Notes: generated by a model not told the origin, from the sequence alone. Shown: positions 33,309-42,746, numbered from the stretch's first letter. The stretch is DNA of 64,000 bases from MGML01 sp034416335 (GCA_034416335.1 DAOULV010000007.1:13162-77161), one strand, 5' to 3'. Program-made: numbers and translations.

Positions 33309-34979
33309 GTGAATTTTAACAACATTATCGATAAAGCTTCATCTGAGAGTGGATATTCAGACGCTGAAAACTGCACGAGGATATATATCAGCGCGTCTGC
33401 GGACGTCCCGGTTTTAGGGGATATCTCGAATGCGTTTGCAGCCCAAACCGGCAATCAGAATATTGCATCGGAAATAGTCCTCGCCGGTTCCTCGGGATAC
33501 TACGACCTTGAACCCATTGTCAGGATAGATAAACCGGACAGACCTGCGGTCATATTCAGAAATGTAACTCCCGAAGCTGCTGAAACGATAGTAGACGAAT
33601 ACCTGGTGAATGATAGACCTGTCGGCGATATTACACTCGGCAGCACAGGAAGCGGCAGGATTGATGGTATGCCGGATATCATTGATATGCCGCTTTTTTC
33701 ATTGCAGAACAGGGTGGCATTGAGAAACTGCGGTTTGACGGACCCGGGTAACATCGGCAGCTACATCCTCAATTACAGAGGTTATTCCGGTCTGGACGCA
33801 GCTCTGGGTATGAGCCCTGCCGAGGTAATCTCCGAGGTCAGGAAGTCAGGTTTGAGAGGAAAAGGCGGAGCCGGATACCCGGCAGCCGATAAGTGGCAGG
33901 TATGCAGTGAAGCCGGGAGTGAACACAGGTACCTGCTCTGTAATGCCGTAGATGCCGACCCTGATTCACGTGCGGCAGAACTCCTCCTGGAAAGTGACCC
34001 ACATTCCGTGCTGGAGGGAATGCTGATTGCGGCGTATGCCGTCGGAGCTTCGGAGTGCTATATATGCATAAGTTCAAGAAATATCCGGGCTATTGGAAAC
34101 GTAGAGAAAGCCCTGGAACAGATGAAGGAATATGACCTTACCGGAGAAAGCATATTAGGCTCGGCTTTCAATTGTGAAATTACGGTACATGAGGTGGCAG
34201 ATTCGCTTGTTTCAGGCGAAGAGACCTCTCTTATCCGTTCTATTGAAGGAAAACAGCCGATACCTTACCTGCGGACAGTATATCCGGCTGAAGCCGGAAT
34301 CAACAACATGCCGACTCTGGTTAATAACGCGGAGACGCTTGCCTGTGTTTCCGCGATTTTTCAGAATGACGCTGAATGGTATTCCGGTGTCGGTACCGAG
34401 CAAAGCCCTGGAACAAAGATAATTACAATCTCGGGCAACGCAGCCCATCGATATACGATTGAAGTGCCGTTCGGGACAACACTTAAAAACGTCGTAATGG
34501 ATATCGGGGGCGGGGCAACAGATAAGAAGGCTATCAGGGCGGTACGGTTCGGCGGTCCCCTGGGCGGATTTTTTGATGCAGCATCTCTGGAAACCGGTAT
34601 CGATTTTGAGTCGATGGAAGAAGCCGGTTCAATCATCGGTTCCGGTGTCGTTAAGGTCTATGATGAGAGTGTTTGTGTCGTAGAAACAGTCAGAGACCTG
34701 GTCGATTATATGCAGAATCAGTCCTGCGGGAAATGCGTTTTCTGCCGTGAAGGAAGTCTCCAAATATTTGAAATCCTGAAGGATATTTCCGAAAATAACA
34801 GCAAGCAGGGAGACCTTGAACTGGTGGCGGAAATCTGCGAAGCAATGAAAGAAGGTTCAATCTGCGATCTGGGAACATATTTACCAAATCCTGTATTAAG
34901 CAGTATCGGTCTGTTCGGCGGAGATTACGAAATCCATATAAAGAACAGGAAATGCCCCGCCGACCGGGCAGTTAAATAG
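33309..34979 (+). CDS. NuoF-like NADH-binding flavoprotein subunit
   Basis: A 556-residue protein of the NuoF/HoxF/HydB type. It has the FMN/NADH-binding GLRGKGGAGYP near residue 180, the distal GGPLGGFF, and the 4Fe-4S motif CGKCVFC with a fourth Cys in CDLGTY. The N-terminal ~110 residues keep the thioredoxin-like ferredoxin fold (AVIFRNVTPEAAETIVDEYL) but the cluster cysteines are gone: the usual GCxGxC reads GSSGYY. It lacks the C-terminal 2[4Fe-4S] ferredoxin of HydB. The start is GTG, the first possible after an in-frame stop at 33291. Coupled to the NuoG-like gene (17-base gap). Confidence 0.85.
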   Translation: MNFNNIIDKASSESGYSDAENCTRIYISASADVPVLGDISNAFAAQTGNQNIASEIVLAGSSGYYDLEPIVRIDKPDRPAVIFRNVTPEAAETIVDEYLVNDRPVGDITLGSTGSGRIDGMPDIIDMPLFSLQNRVALRNCGLTDPGNIGSYILNYRGYSGLDAALGMSPAEVISEVRKSGLRGKGGAGYPAADKWQVCSEAGSEHRYLLCNAVDADPDSRAAELLLESDPHSVLEGMLIAAYAVGASECYICISSRNIRAIGNVEKALEQMKEYDLTGESILGSAFNCEITVHEVADSLVSGEETSLIRSIEGKQPIPYLRTVYPAEAGINNMPTLVNNAETLACVSAIFQNDAEWYSGVGTEQSPGTKIITISGNAAHRYTIEVPFGTTLKNVVMDIGGGATDKKAIRAVRFGGPLGGFFDAASLETGIDFESMEEAGSIIGSGVVKVYDESVCVVETVRDLVDYMQNQSCGKCVFCREGSLQIFEILKDISENNSKQGDLELVAEICEAMKEGSICDLGTYLPNPVLSSIGLFGGDYEIHIKNRKCPADRAVK

Positions 34980-34996
34980 AAAGCTGACGCAATATT

Positions 34997-37105
34997 TTGG
35001 ATACTTTTAAAATCAATATTGACGGACGGGATATTGACGCGGAGGCTGGGAAAACCGTACTCCAGACAGCGCTCGATGCCGGAATTTACGTACCGCACCT
35101 GTGTTTTCATCCTGACCTGTCACCTATCGGGGCCTGCCGTCTCTGCATCGTCGAAATCGACGGCATAGAAGGTCTGCCGACGTCATGCTCGACCCCTGTA
35201 TCGGACGGGATGGTCGTCAGGACCGGTTCGGAAAAGATAGACCTGAGACGCCGGCTGGCAATGGAATTGATACTGGCGGGACACCCCCAGGACTGCGAAT
35301 CCTGCAATAAATATCTTAACTGCGAACTCCAGGCGCTCAAGCAGTATATTATCAAGGACGAACTAAAGGTCAGACTTCGTACCAAGCTGCTCCCCATCAC
35401 CAGGAGCAACCCTCTTTTTCTCCATGAACCCGACAAATGCGTTGTCTGCGGTCGCTGCGTCAGAGCCTGCCAGGACCTCCGTGGCGTCGGCGTTTTGTTC
35501 TATAAAAAGGGAAACAGGGAGACCTACACCGGTACTGCTGCCGATCTTCCGCTGTCAGATGCAGGATGCCGGTTCTGCGGCGCCTGCGCGGAGGTCTGTC
35601 CTACCGGGGCTATCCAAGACAAAGAAGCGGTTGGAACCGGCAGGAAACGAAGGGCGGCGCTTATCCCGTGCAGGTATACCTGTCCTGCCGAGATAGATAT
35701 TCCGCGATATATTCGTTTTATCCGGGAAGGTAACTATTCAGCGGCTGCCGCCGTGATAAGGGAAAAAGTACCGTTCCCGGGAGTGCTCGGCTATGTCTGC
35801 AACCAGCCCTGCGAAGACGTCTGCCGCCGGGGTGAAGTGAACCAGGCGATGTCAATAAAGGAGTTGAAACGCTTTGCCGCTGAAAATGATAAAGAAAAAC
35901 TCTGGCTGGCGAATTCCGTGAAGAAACCGGATACCGGCAAGAAGGTTGCCGTAATAGGTTCCGGTCCGGCAGGTTTGACCGCGGCTTATTACCTGGCTAA
36001 CCAGGGACATTCGGTTACTGTGTACGAATCCCAGCCCCTTGCCGGGGGAATGATGCGATTCGGAATTCCGGAATACCGCCTGCCTAAAGAAGCACTCGAT
36101 GATGAAATAGAGGATATCAGTAATAAAGGTGTCGAGATAATTACCGGTACGCATATCGAATCAACCGAAAAGCTAATCCAACAGGGTTATGATGCCGTTC
36201 TTATCGCGATAGGGACTCATCGTGCACAGGTCCTCCCGATTCCGGATGCCGACAGTGAAGGAGTGATAAAAGGGCTCGATTTTCTCAGGAATGTAAACCT
36301 GGGTGAAGAGGTGAGTATCGGGAAGAATGTAGTTGTGCTGGGAGGAGGAAATGTTGCTTTCGACTGCGCCCGTGTTGCCAGGAGACTCGGCGGTGAACTG
36401 GTACAGATTGCCTGCCTCGAATGCCGTGAAGATATGCCGGCAACCGAAGATGAGATTAACCAGGCCGAAGAAGAAGGTATTATAGTACATCCTTCACGGA
36501 CATCGACCCGGATAGTAAGCGAAAACGGGAGAGTGAAGGGTGTCGAATTCCTCGAGGTGGAATCGTTCAGCTTCGATGAAAATAAAAACGCCAGGATTGA
36601 AGTGCGCGAGAACTCCCACGTCGTTCTCGATGCGGATACCGTAATCTTCGCCATCGGACAACGTCCTCTGATTCCGGAAGGATTCGGGGTCGATATAGCG
36701 GATAACGGTCATATTCAACTGGACTCTTTTACTCTGACGGCAGGCAGAGACGGAATATTCGCTGCCGGAGACGCCGTACACGGCACCGCGACGGTTATCC
36801 AGGCTATAGCCTCCGGGAGAAATGCCGCGGCAGCCATAGACAGATATCTCGGCGGCAGCGGGATTATCGATGAGAAACTCGCTCCCGTCGAGGAACCGGA
36901 ACCGTGCCTTGGTATTGTGGACGGCTTCGCTTATATGCCGCGTTGTGCGGAAATTCGCCTTTCGCCGGAGGAACGGCTGCAGGATTTCCGTAAAATACTG
37001 CTCGATATGGATAAAAAGACTGCCGATGATGAGTCGGCACGCTGCCTGCAGTGCGACCTGCGGCTGAAAATTAAGTCGGTGGAATTCTGGAGCAGTTACA
37101 GCTAG
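34997..37105 (+). CDS. NuoG-N-terminal / GltD-like NAD(P) oxidoreductase fusion
   Basis: A 702-residue iron-sulfur flavoprotein. Residues ~1-80 are a 2Fe-2S domain (Cys at ~36, 47, 50, 64). Next comes HPQDCESCNKYLNC, the His-Cys3 cluster of NuoG, then two 4Fe-4S motifs CVVCGRCVRAC and CRFCGACAEVC. From ~230 the GltD/NfnL-type module begins, with CNQPCEDVC, the FAD motif GSGPAGLTAAYYLA and the NAD(P) motif GGGNVAFDCARVA. The start codon is TTG at 34997. With the NuoF-like partner it makes an NADH/NADPH/ferredoxin exchange unit, possibly electron-bifurcating, feeding the flavoprotein at 37212. Confidence 0.85.
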   Translation: MDTFKINIDGRDIDAEAGKTVLQTALDAGIYVPHLCFHPDLSPIGACRLCIVEIDGIEGLPTSCSTPVSDGMVVRTGSEKIDLRRRLAMELILAGHPQDCESCNKYLNCELQALKQYIIKDELKVRLRTKLLPITRSNPLFLHEPDKCVVCGRCVRACQDLRGVGVLFYKKGNRETYTGTAADLPLSDAGCRFCGACAEVCPTGAIQDKEAVGTGRKRRAALIPCRYTCPAEIDIPRYIRFIREGNYSAAAAVIREKVPFPGVLGYVCNQPCEDVCRRGEVNQAMSIKELKRFAAENDKEKLWLANSVKKPDTGKKVAVIGSGPAGLTAAYYLANQGHSVTVYESQPLAGGMMRFGIPEYRLPKEALDDEIEDISNKGVEIITGTHIESTEKLIQQGYDAVLIAIGTHRAQVLPIPDADSEGVIKGLDFLRNVNLGEEVSIGKNVVVLGGGNVAFDCARVARRLGGELVQIACLECREDMPATEDEINQAEEEGIIVHPSRTSTRIVSENGRVKGVEFLEVESFSFDENKNARIEVRENSHVVLDADTVIFAIGQRPLIPEGFGVDIADNGHIQLDSFTLTAGRDGIFAAGDAVHGTATVIQAIASGRNAAAAIDRYLGGSGIIDEKLAPVEEPEPCLGIVDGFAYMPRCAEIRLSPEERLQDFRKILLDMDKKTADDESARCLQCDLRLKIKSVEFWSSYS

Positions 37106-37120
37106 GTAATTTTCATTGTC

Positions 37121-37164
37121 ATATCAGAGACATTTTGTTTCATTTCTGATATCATATGTGATAT
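37121..37164. promoter_or_regulatory. Interlocked dyads upstream of a flavoprotein gene
   Basis: ATATCAGA (37121-37128) pairs with TCTGATAT (37145-37152), and ATATCA (37149-37154) pairs with TGATAT (37159-37164). The layout resembles an operator with three half-sites. It sits 50-90 bases before the ATG at 37212. Confidence 0.4.
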
Positions 37165-37211
37165 TGCGTAAGATGAAGTAGACTGTCCGGGCGTAATGAA
37201 GGAGGTAATGA

Positions 37212-38657
37212 ATGAGTGATATACCATCAGAAGCCGATGTCGTTGTAATCGGAAGCGGAGTTTCGGGACTCTCGGCTGCTTTATCCGCTGCGGAAGCCGG
37301 AGCAAAGGTTGTTGTCTTCGAAAAACTGCGCTCTCTCGGAGGTACCTCGAACTTCTTCAAGGGAACATTTGCCGTTGAGAGTCGGTACCAGAAAGAAAGA
37401 TACATTACATTCGGTAAAGATGAAGCTTTCAAGGATATTATGGAGTACAGTCACTGGCGTGCCAACCCACGCCTGGTGAGAGCTATTGTCAATCAGTCCG
37501 CTTCGACAATCGAATGGCTTGAAGAGCAGGGAGTGGAGTTCACCGAATTGACCATTAACATGCCTAATTCCCCGGAAACATACCATCTTATCAAAGGGGA
37601 GGGCGCCGCCGTAGTGAAGACACTCGTTACCTGCGCCCAGGAGCAGGGAGTGACTATCAAGTCGGGTATCCCGGTAACGCGGATTATTAAAAGCGGCAAT
37701 GGGATAGCCGGGGTGGTTGTCGAGGGAGATGAAGATGACATCCAGGTAGCTGCCAAAGCTGTGGTAATTGCCAGCGGCGGCTTCCTCAATAACAAGGAAT
37801 GGGTCAAGAAATACACGGGATTCGACCTTATGGAGAACCTGTTGCCGGTAGGTAATGTTGATAAGAACGGTGACGGTATCAGAATGGCTTTTGAAATCGG
37901 AGCCGCTGAAGAAGGAATGGGTACAGTCGAACTCTTCCGTATAGGTCCGTCACGCCAGGAACTCGGTGCCGGCGGACGCGTCAGCGTAGCGGTTATCCAG
38001 CCCGACCTCTGGGTTAACCAGGCAGGCGAACGCTTCTGCGACGAAGGGATTACTTTCTTCGATACATCGGAAGGTAATGCCAACGCCAGGAACAAGGAGG
38101 GTTACACATACTCCATATTCGATGACGGTGTGATTAAACGCATGGCCGAAGAAGGAATCGATAAAGGAATAACGCCGGATACCCTTCCCGGTCAGAAAAT
38201 CGATTTGAGTGAAGACCTGCAGGTTGCCATGAATAATCCAACTGACGAATTTTGCGCTGCCGATTCGATAGAGGAGCTCGCCGGAAAAATCGGTATCGAG
38301 CCGGAGGTGCTGAAGGCGACCCTGGATGAGTATAACGCCTATTGTGAAATAGGATATGATGACCTGTTTAATAAAAACAGGCGATATCTAAGACCCCTGA
38401 CAGGTCCGAAGTTTTACGCCGCCAGAGCCAATACCGTTTGCCTCGGGACAATGGGAGGTATCAAGGTAAACGAGAAGATGGAAGTGGTGGACAAACAGGA
38501 TAAAATCATCCCCGGTCTTTATGCGGTGGGGTATGATGCGGGCGGCATGTACGGCAATGATTACGGTATGCATATTACTTCCGGTCTGTCTTCCGCTTTT
38601 GCAATGAATTCGGGACGCATTGCCGGGAAGAGTGCATCCGGTTATATAGACCGGTAA
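37212..38657 (+). CDS. FAD-dependent oxidoreductase, fumarate reductase flavoprotein-like
   Basis: A 481-residue FAD_binding_2 family protein: GSGVSGLSAALSAAEAGA at the N-terminus, GGTSNFFKG, NKNGDGIRMAFEIGA near residue 215 and the C-terminal GLYAVGYDAGGMYGNDYG. It resembles FrdA-like soluble reductases, urocanate reductase and 3-ketosteroid dehydrogenases (KstD, BaiJ-like). No heme or FMN domain is fused. AAGGAGGTAATG precedes the ATG. It lies after the NuoF/NuoG-like pair, a likely electron supplier. It probably reduces or oxidises a C=C or C-C bond next to a carbonyl. Confidence 0.83.
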   Translation: MSDIPSEADVVVIGSGVSGLSAALSAAEAGAKVVVFEKLRSLGGTSNFFKGTFAVESRYQKERYITFGKDEAFKDIMEYSHWRANPRLVRAIVNQSASTIEWLEEQGVEFTELTINMPNSPETYHLIKGEGAAVVKTLVTCAQEQGVTIKSGIPVTRIIKSGNGIAGVVVEGDEDDIQVAAKAVVIASGGFLNNKEWVKKYTGFDLMENLLPVGNVDKNGDGIRMAFEIGAAEEGMGTVELFRIGPSRQELGAGGRVSVAVIQPDLWVNQAGERFCDEGITFFDTSEGNANARNKEGYTYSIFDDGVIKRMAEEGIDKGITPDTLPGQKIDLSEDLQVAMNNPTDEFCAADSIEELAGKIGIEPEVLKATLDEYNAYCEIGYDDLFNKNRRYLRPLTGPKFYAARANTVCLGTMGGIKVNEKMEVVDKQDKIIPGLYAVGYDAGGMYGNDYGMHITSGLSSAFAMNSGRIAGKSASGYIDR

Positions 38658-38706
38658 CAGAGCTGCACTTTAACTAAGAAAAAATCTGCCTGAGCTTGCC
38701 AGGTTA

Positions 38707-40161
38707 ATGGAACGGAGGGTGATATTGACGGCTCCGGAAACAGGAACGAATAAGCGGAAACCGGCGCTCGATTATATATTCCACCCCGGGACGATAGCTG
38801 TTGCCGGAGTTTCTGCTGAAACAAAGGGAACGGGTATAGCCAACAGCTATATCAAACGTTTCGAGGCTGCAGGTTTCAAAGGCAATATCTACGCGGTTAA
38901 TCCGTCCGGCGGCAAAGCCATGGGCAGAAAAATCTATCCTAATCTGAAAGATATCCCCGAACCAGTCGACTTCGTGGTTTCAGCTATTCCCGCCAGACAC
39001 ACACCACAGTTAGTTTCCGACTGTGCGGAAAAGGGGGTAAAACTGCTTCACCTGTTTACCGCCGGTTTCAGCGAACTGGGAAGCGAGACGGGTAAAGCTC
39101 TGGAATCCGAGATACTTTCTATCGCACGTGAAGCTGGAATAAGAATGACCGGTCCGAACGGAATGGGTATTTATTGCCCGAAGTCCGGTCTGACGTTTGA
39201 TGAAGGTTTTACCAGGAAGTCCGGCAATGTCGGCTGGATTGCTCAGAGTGGTCGTAACGGTACCTTTGTCGTGCGCGATGCAACGATGCGGGGCGTCTAT
39301 TTCAGCAAAGCAATCAGCTATGGAAATGCAGCCGACCTTAACGAGAGTGATTTTATCGAGTATTTCCGCGATGATCCGGATACCGAGATTATTGCGAGCT
39401 ATATAGAAGGGGTAAAGGACGGACGGAGGTTCTTAAAGATACTCAAGGGAGCCACCGCGGTAAAACCTGTAATTATCTTCAAGGCAGGCAGCACGGAAGC
39501 AGGTTCGAGGGGCGCAGCGTCTCATACGGCGTCTATCGCCGGTTCGAGCGAAGTGTGGGGTACCGCGCTGAAACAGGCCGGAGTTGTTCAGGTGTACAGT
39601 CTCGAAGAAGTCGCGGATATGCTGCTGCTTTTCAATTTTCTGTCGGCGCCGGCAGGAAACAATATATCGATAGTAGGTTTCGGCGGTGGCGCCGGAATCC
39701 AGGCAGCCGATGCCTGTTCGATACAGGGAATTGCAGTACCGTCTGCACCAGTGGAACTGCAGGAACAATTGACGGAAATATGCGGGGGCCAGACGGGAAG
39801 TATCTTCAAAAACCCATTCGACCTCTGGCCTAAAGCCGGTTCGAAGGGGACCTCCGCCGCCATTGAAAACATCGCGGGGTGGGAAAAGACCGACCTTATG
39901 CTGGTACATATCCAGTTCGATCTGACTCCGTCGATACGGCACATAATGTATAAACCGTATCTGGATACTTTAAAAAAGATGGCGCCGGAGATATGCCGGA
40001 AGACGGTGGTCGTCCTGGACTTCGTACTGACTGCCGAAGCAAAAAAACTGTCGCTGGAAGTACAGTCAGCTCTGGCTGAAGCCGGATACGCAGTCTTTCC
40101 TTCCGTCAGCCGAGCGGCTCTCGCGTTAGGACGGTTCGTTCAGTACTATAACGGCAGATAA
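38707..40161 (+). CDS. ADP-forming acyl-CoA synthetase alpha-subunit-like (CoA-binding) protein
   Basis: A 484-residue protein with the domains of the alpha subunit of ADP-forming acetyl-CoA synthetase / succinyl-CoA ligase: CoA-binding Rossmann (FHPGTIAVAGVS), a ligase segment IAQSGRNGTF, and the phospho-His region RGAASHTASIAGS near residue 265. The ATP-grasp beta subunit is neither fused nor encoded nearby. The ATG at 38707 lacks a ribosome site; a TTG at 38725 has GGAGG six bases upstream and may be the real start. It may make or use a CoA thioester with NTP, or work with an unlinked beta subunit. Confidence 0.78.
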   Translation: MERRVILTAPETGTNKRKPALDYIFHPGTIAVAGVSAETKGTGIANSYIKRFEAAGFKGNIYAVNPSGGKAMGRKIYPNLKDIPEPVDFVVSAIPARHTPQLVSDCAEKGVKLLHLFTAGFSELGSETGKALESEILSIAREAGIRMTGPNGMGIYCPKSGLTFDEGFTRKSGNVGWIAQSGRNGTFVVRDATMRGVYFSKAISYGNAADLNESDFIEYFRDDPDTEIIASYIEGVKDGRRFLKILKGATAVKPVIIFKAGSTEAGSRGAASHTASIAGSSEVWGTALKQAGVVQVYSLEEVADMLLLFNFLSAPAGNNISIVGFGGGAGIQAADACSIQGIAVPSAPVELQEQLTEICGGQTGSIFKNPFDLWPKAGSKGTSAAIENIAGWEKTDLMLVHIQFDLTPSIRHIMYKPYLDTLKKMAPEICRKTVVVLDFVLTAEAKKLSLEVQSALAEAGYAVFPSVSRAALALGRFVQYYNGR

Positions 40162-40266
40162 ACTGTAGTAAAAGGATATTATGATTATTGAATAAATGCT
40201 AAAATTAATATCCGCTGGAATACTGAAATCCATTATCGGCGGTTTGATATAGAAAGGAGCGTAGAG

Positions 40267-41460
40267 ATGGATTTTTCCCTTACACCAGAAGAAGGGGTCT
40301 TTAAAAAAGAGGTCAATGACTGGCTCGACGAAAACATGAAAGACTTACCGGACTGGTATGTCAGGAATGACGGTACGGGCCCGGAGCCTGAATCGGATGA
40401 ATGGCTGGCGTTTAACCGGGAATGGCACAAAAAATTGTATGCAGCCGGATTCGTCGGCATCGCCTGGCCGAAAGAATACGGCGGTCGCGGAGCAACCCTG
40501 ATGGAGCAGGTCATTTTCAGCGAAGAAATGGCGAAACGCCGCGCGCCGATGGGTGCCGGAGGTCTGGGGGTCGGCTGGGCCGGACCGACGATAATAGCCG
40601 CCGGAACCGAAGAACAGAAGAAACGATTCCTGCCGAAGATACTCAGCGGAGAAGAAGTCTGGTGCCAGGGATTTTCCGAGCCGGGAGCGGGTTCGGACCT
40701 CAAGAATATCCAGACGAGAGCTGTCGAAGACGGTGACTACTATGTAGTTAACGGACAGAAAGTGTGGACAACAGGCGGTATGAGAGCCGACTGGGCTATC
40801 CTTTTAGCGAGAACGAACTTTGATCCCGATATACCGAAACAACGCGGTATAAGTTACTTCCTCCTCGACATGCATGCTCCCGGAGTTACGGTTCGCCCCC
40901 TGAGAGAAATGACCGGTTATGCACTGTTCGGTGAAACATTCCTCGACGATGTGCGTATCCACAAGGACCTGATGGTTGGCGAAAAGGACAGGGGTTTTTA
41001 CATCTCAATGGGAACTCTTGAGTTCGAGAGATCGAATGCCAGTTCGGCTGTCGGTCTCCTGACATCCATCAATGAACTTATCGCCCTTGCCAGGAATATG
41101 CAGCGTAATACTGATCCTGTAACGCGGCAGACGATAGCCCAGTTCTATATCGAGGCCAATGTTGCGAAATATATCGGACTGCGTGCTCTTACTCGTCAGC
41201 TCAGGGGCATGACACCAGGTCCTGAGAGCGCTGTAGGCAGTGCCCTTACACAGGAAATGGGACAGCGGCTGCAGGACTTCGCGATGTATCTCCAGGGACC
41301 CTACAGCAGGCTTGTCAGGGGCTCAAAGCATGCGATAAAGAACGGAAGCTGGCAGAGAAGCTTCCTCAATTCGCGCGGAAATACTATCGCGACCGGTACC
41401 TCCGAGATAAAGAGGAACATAATTGCACAGAGAACCTTGGGGCTCCCCAGGTGGGCATAG
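40267..41460 (+). CDS. Acyl-CoA dehydrogenase
   Basis: A 397-residue ACAD-fold flavoprotein. It has the middle-domain stretch CQGFSEPGAGSDL near residue 140, GQKVWTTGG near 160 and the C-terminal TGTSEIKRNIIAQRTLGLP. AGAAAGGAGCG is the ribosome site. It is 21 bases from a second, diverged ACAD, the usual arrangement for heterotetrameric dehydrogenases acting on branched or cyclic (steroid-like) CoA esters. It oxidises the alpha-beta bond of an acyl-CoA and passes electrons to ETF or another carrier; no etfAB is in the window. Confidence 0.9.
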   Translation: MDFSLTPEEGVFKKEVNDWLDENMKDLPDWYVRNDGTGPEPESDEWLAFNREWHKKLYAAGFVGIAWPKEYGGRGATLMEQVIFSEEMAKRRAPMGAGGLGVGWAGPTIIAAGTEEQKKRFLPKILSGEEVWCQGFSEPGAGSDLKNIQTRAVEDGDYYVVNGQKVWTTGGMRADWAILLARTNFDPDIPKQRGISYFLLDMHAPGVTVRPLREMTGYALFGETFLDDVRIHKDLMVGEKDRGFYISMGTLEFERSNASSAVGLLTSINELIALARNMQRNTDPVTRQTIAQFYIEANVAKYIGLRALTRQLRGMTPGPESAVGSALTQEMGQRLQDFAMYLQGPYSRLVRGSKHAIKNGSWQRSFLNSRGNTIATGTSEIKRNIIAQRTLGLPRWA

Positions 41461-41481
41461 GAAAGAGAGGAGTAATATCAA

Positions 41482-42609
41482 ATGAACTTTGAACTTGATG
41501 AAGAACAGGTAATGCTTAAAACTTCAGCACGTGATTTCCTGGAGAAAGAATGTCCCAAGGAACTGGTCAGGGAAATGATGGAGGATGAGAAGGGTTATTC
41601 TCCGGAATTATGGAAAAAGATGGCAGAACTCGGCTGGCTGGGGCTGTCATTTCCCGAAGAATACGGCGGAGCCGACTTCACGTTTCTTGACCTGGCGGTA
41701 CTCCTCGAAGAGTGCGGTCGCGCCTTGGTCCCCGGACCGCTTGTACCGACAATAGTCCAGGTGGGGCATACCATACTGGCTGTCGGTTCAGAGGAGATGA
41801 AGCAGGACATACTTCCCAGGATGATAAACGGCGAGTTGATACTGACACTGGCATTCATGGAAACCAGCGGGAGTCTCGAAGCGTCCGGGATAACCGTAAC
41901 GGCGAAGCAGTCAGGCGATAACTACGTGATAAACGGGACAAAATTATTCGTTCCCGACGCTCATGTCGCGGACTATCTGCTATGTGTTACCAGGACTTCC
42001 GACAGGGGAGACGGGATTACACTGTTCCTGGTGGACGCGAAGTCGGAAGGCATCGAAATCGAAGTCCTGAAAACGATGACCGGTGAAAAGCTGTGCGAGG
42101 TAGTATTCAACAATGTCTCCGTTCCCGCCGCGAGCATGGTGGGCGAACCGGACGGAGGCTGGCCGGTAATCCAAAAAATGAAGTACGAGGCACAGGTCGC
42201 CGAGTCTGCCTGGATGACCGGAGGGGCACGATGGGCTCTCGATACTACAATAGATTATGCCAAGGAGAGGATTGCCTTCGAGAGGCCGATAGGCAGTTTC
42301 CAGGCTATCCAGCACAAACTCGCGGAAATAGCACTTGAGGTCGAAGGATCAACGTCAATAATGTATTATGCAGCATGGACGATTACAGAGAACCAGCCTG
42401 ACATACCCATGGCGGCATCGATGGCCAAGTCATGGTGTGGTGAGACATACAAGCACGCTACTTTTGACGGAGTACAGATACACGGCGGAATCGGCTTCAC
42501 CTGGGACCATGACATGCACCTGTATTTCAAGAGGGCAAAGTCCGGTGAAGTTAATTTCGGCGACAGCGATTATCATCGCGAAATGGTGGCAAAGCTCCTT
42601 GAAATGTAG
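41482..42609 (+). CDS. Acyl-CoA dehydrogenase, second subunit type
   Basis: A 375-residue ACAD-family protein: FPEEYGGADF near residue 57, LALAFMETSGSLEASG in place of the usual FSEPGAGSD, and the C-terminal IHGGIGFTWDHDMHLYFKRA. The altered middle-domain motif suggests either different FAD binding or a heteromeric partner role with 40267-41460. AAAGAGAGGAG precedes the ATG. Continuous with the next genes of fatty- or cyclic-acid oxidation. Confidence 0.88.
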   Translation: MNFELDEEQVMLKTSARDFLEKECPKELVREMMEDEKGYSPELWKKMAELGWLGLSFPEEYGGADFTFLDLAVLLEECGRALVPGPLVPTIVQVGHTILAVGSEEMKQDILPRMINGELILTLAFMETSGSLEASGITVTAKQSGDNYVINGTKLFVPDAHVADYLLCVTRTSDRGDGITLFLVDAKSEGIEIEVLKTMTGEKLCEVVFNNVSVPAASMVGEPDGGWPVIQKMKYEAQVAESAWMTGGARWALDTTIDYAKERIAFERPIGSFQAIQHKLAEIALEVEGSTSIMYYAAWTITENQPDIPMAASMAKSWCGETYKHATFDGVQIHGGIGFTWDHDMHLYFKRAKSGEVNFGDSDYHREMVAKLLEM

Positions 42610-42694
42610 CCTGAGTCGGCAGTAATAAGATTGACTTCATAAATAGCAAATTATAAAATCACCGCACACCGATGCAGAATATCGGAGATTTGTA

Positions 42695-42746
42695 AGGAGG
42701 TGATAATCCGCCGAAGATGAGGAATCTCGGTTCCCGCGGCAGGTAG
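42695..42746 (+). other. Strong Shine-Dalgarno followed by a nine-codon open frame
   Basis: AAGGAGGTGAT (42695-42705) is near-perfectly complementary to the 16S rRNA tail. It is followed at 42717 by ATG and a nine-codon frame, MRNLGSRGR, stop at 42744. The spacing (11 bases) is long. It may be a leader peptide ahead of the enoyl-CoA hydratase, or chance; it is the only notable signal in this 224-base gap. Confidence 0.25.
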
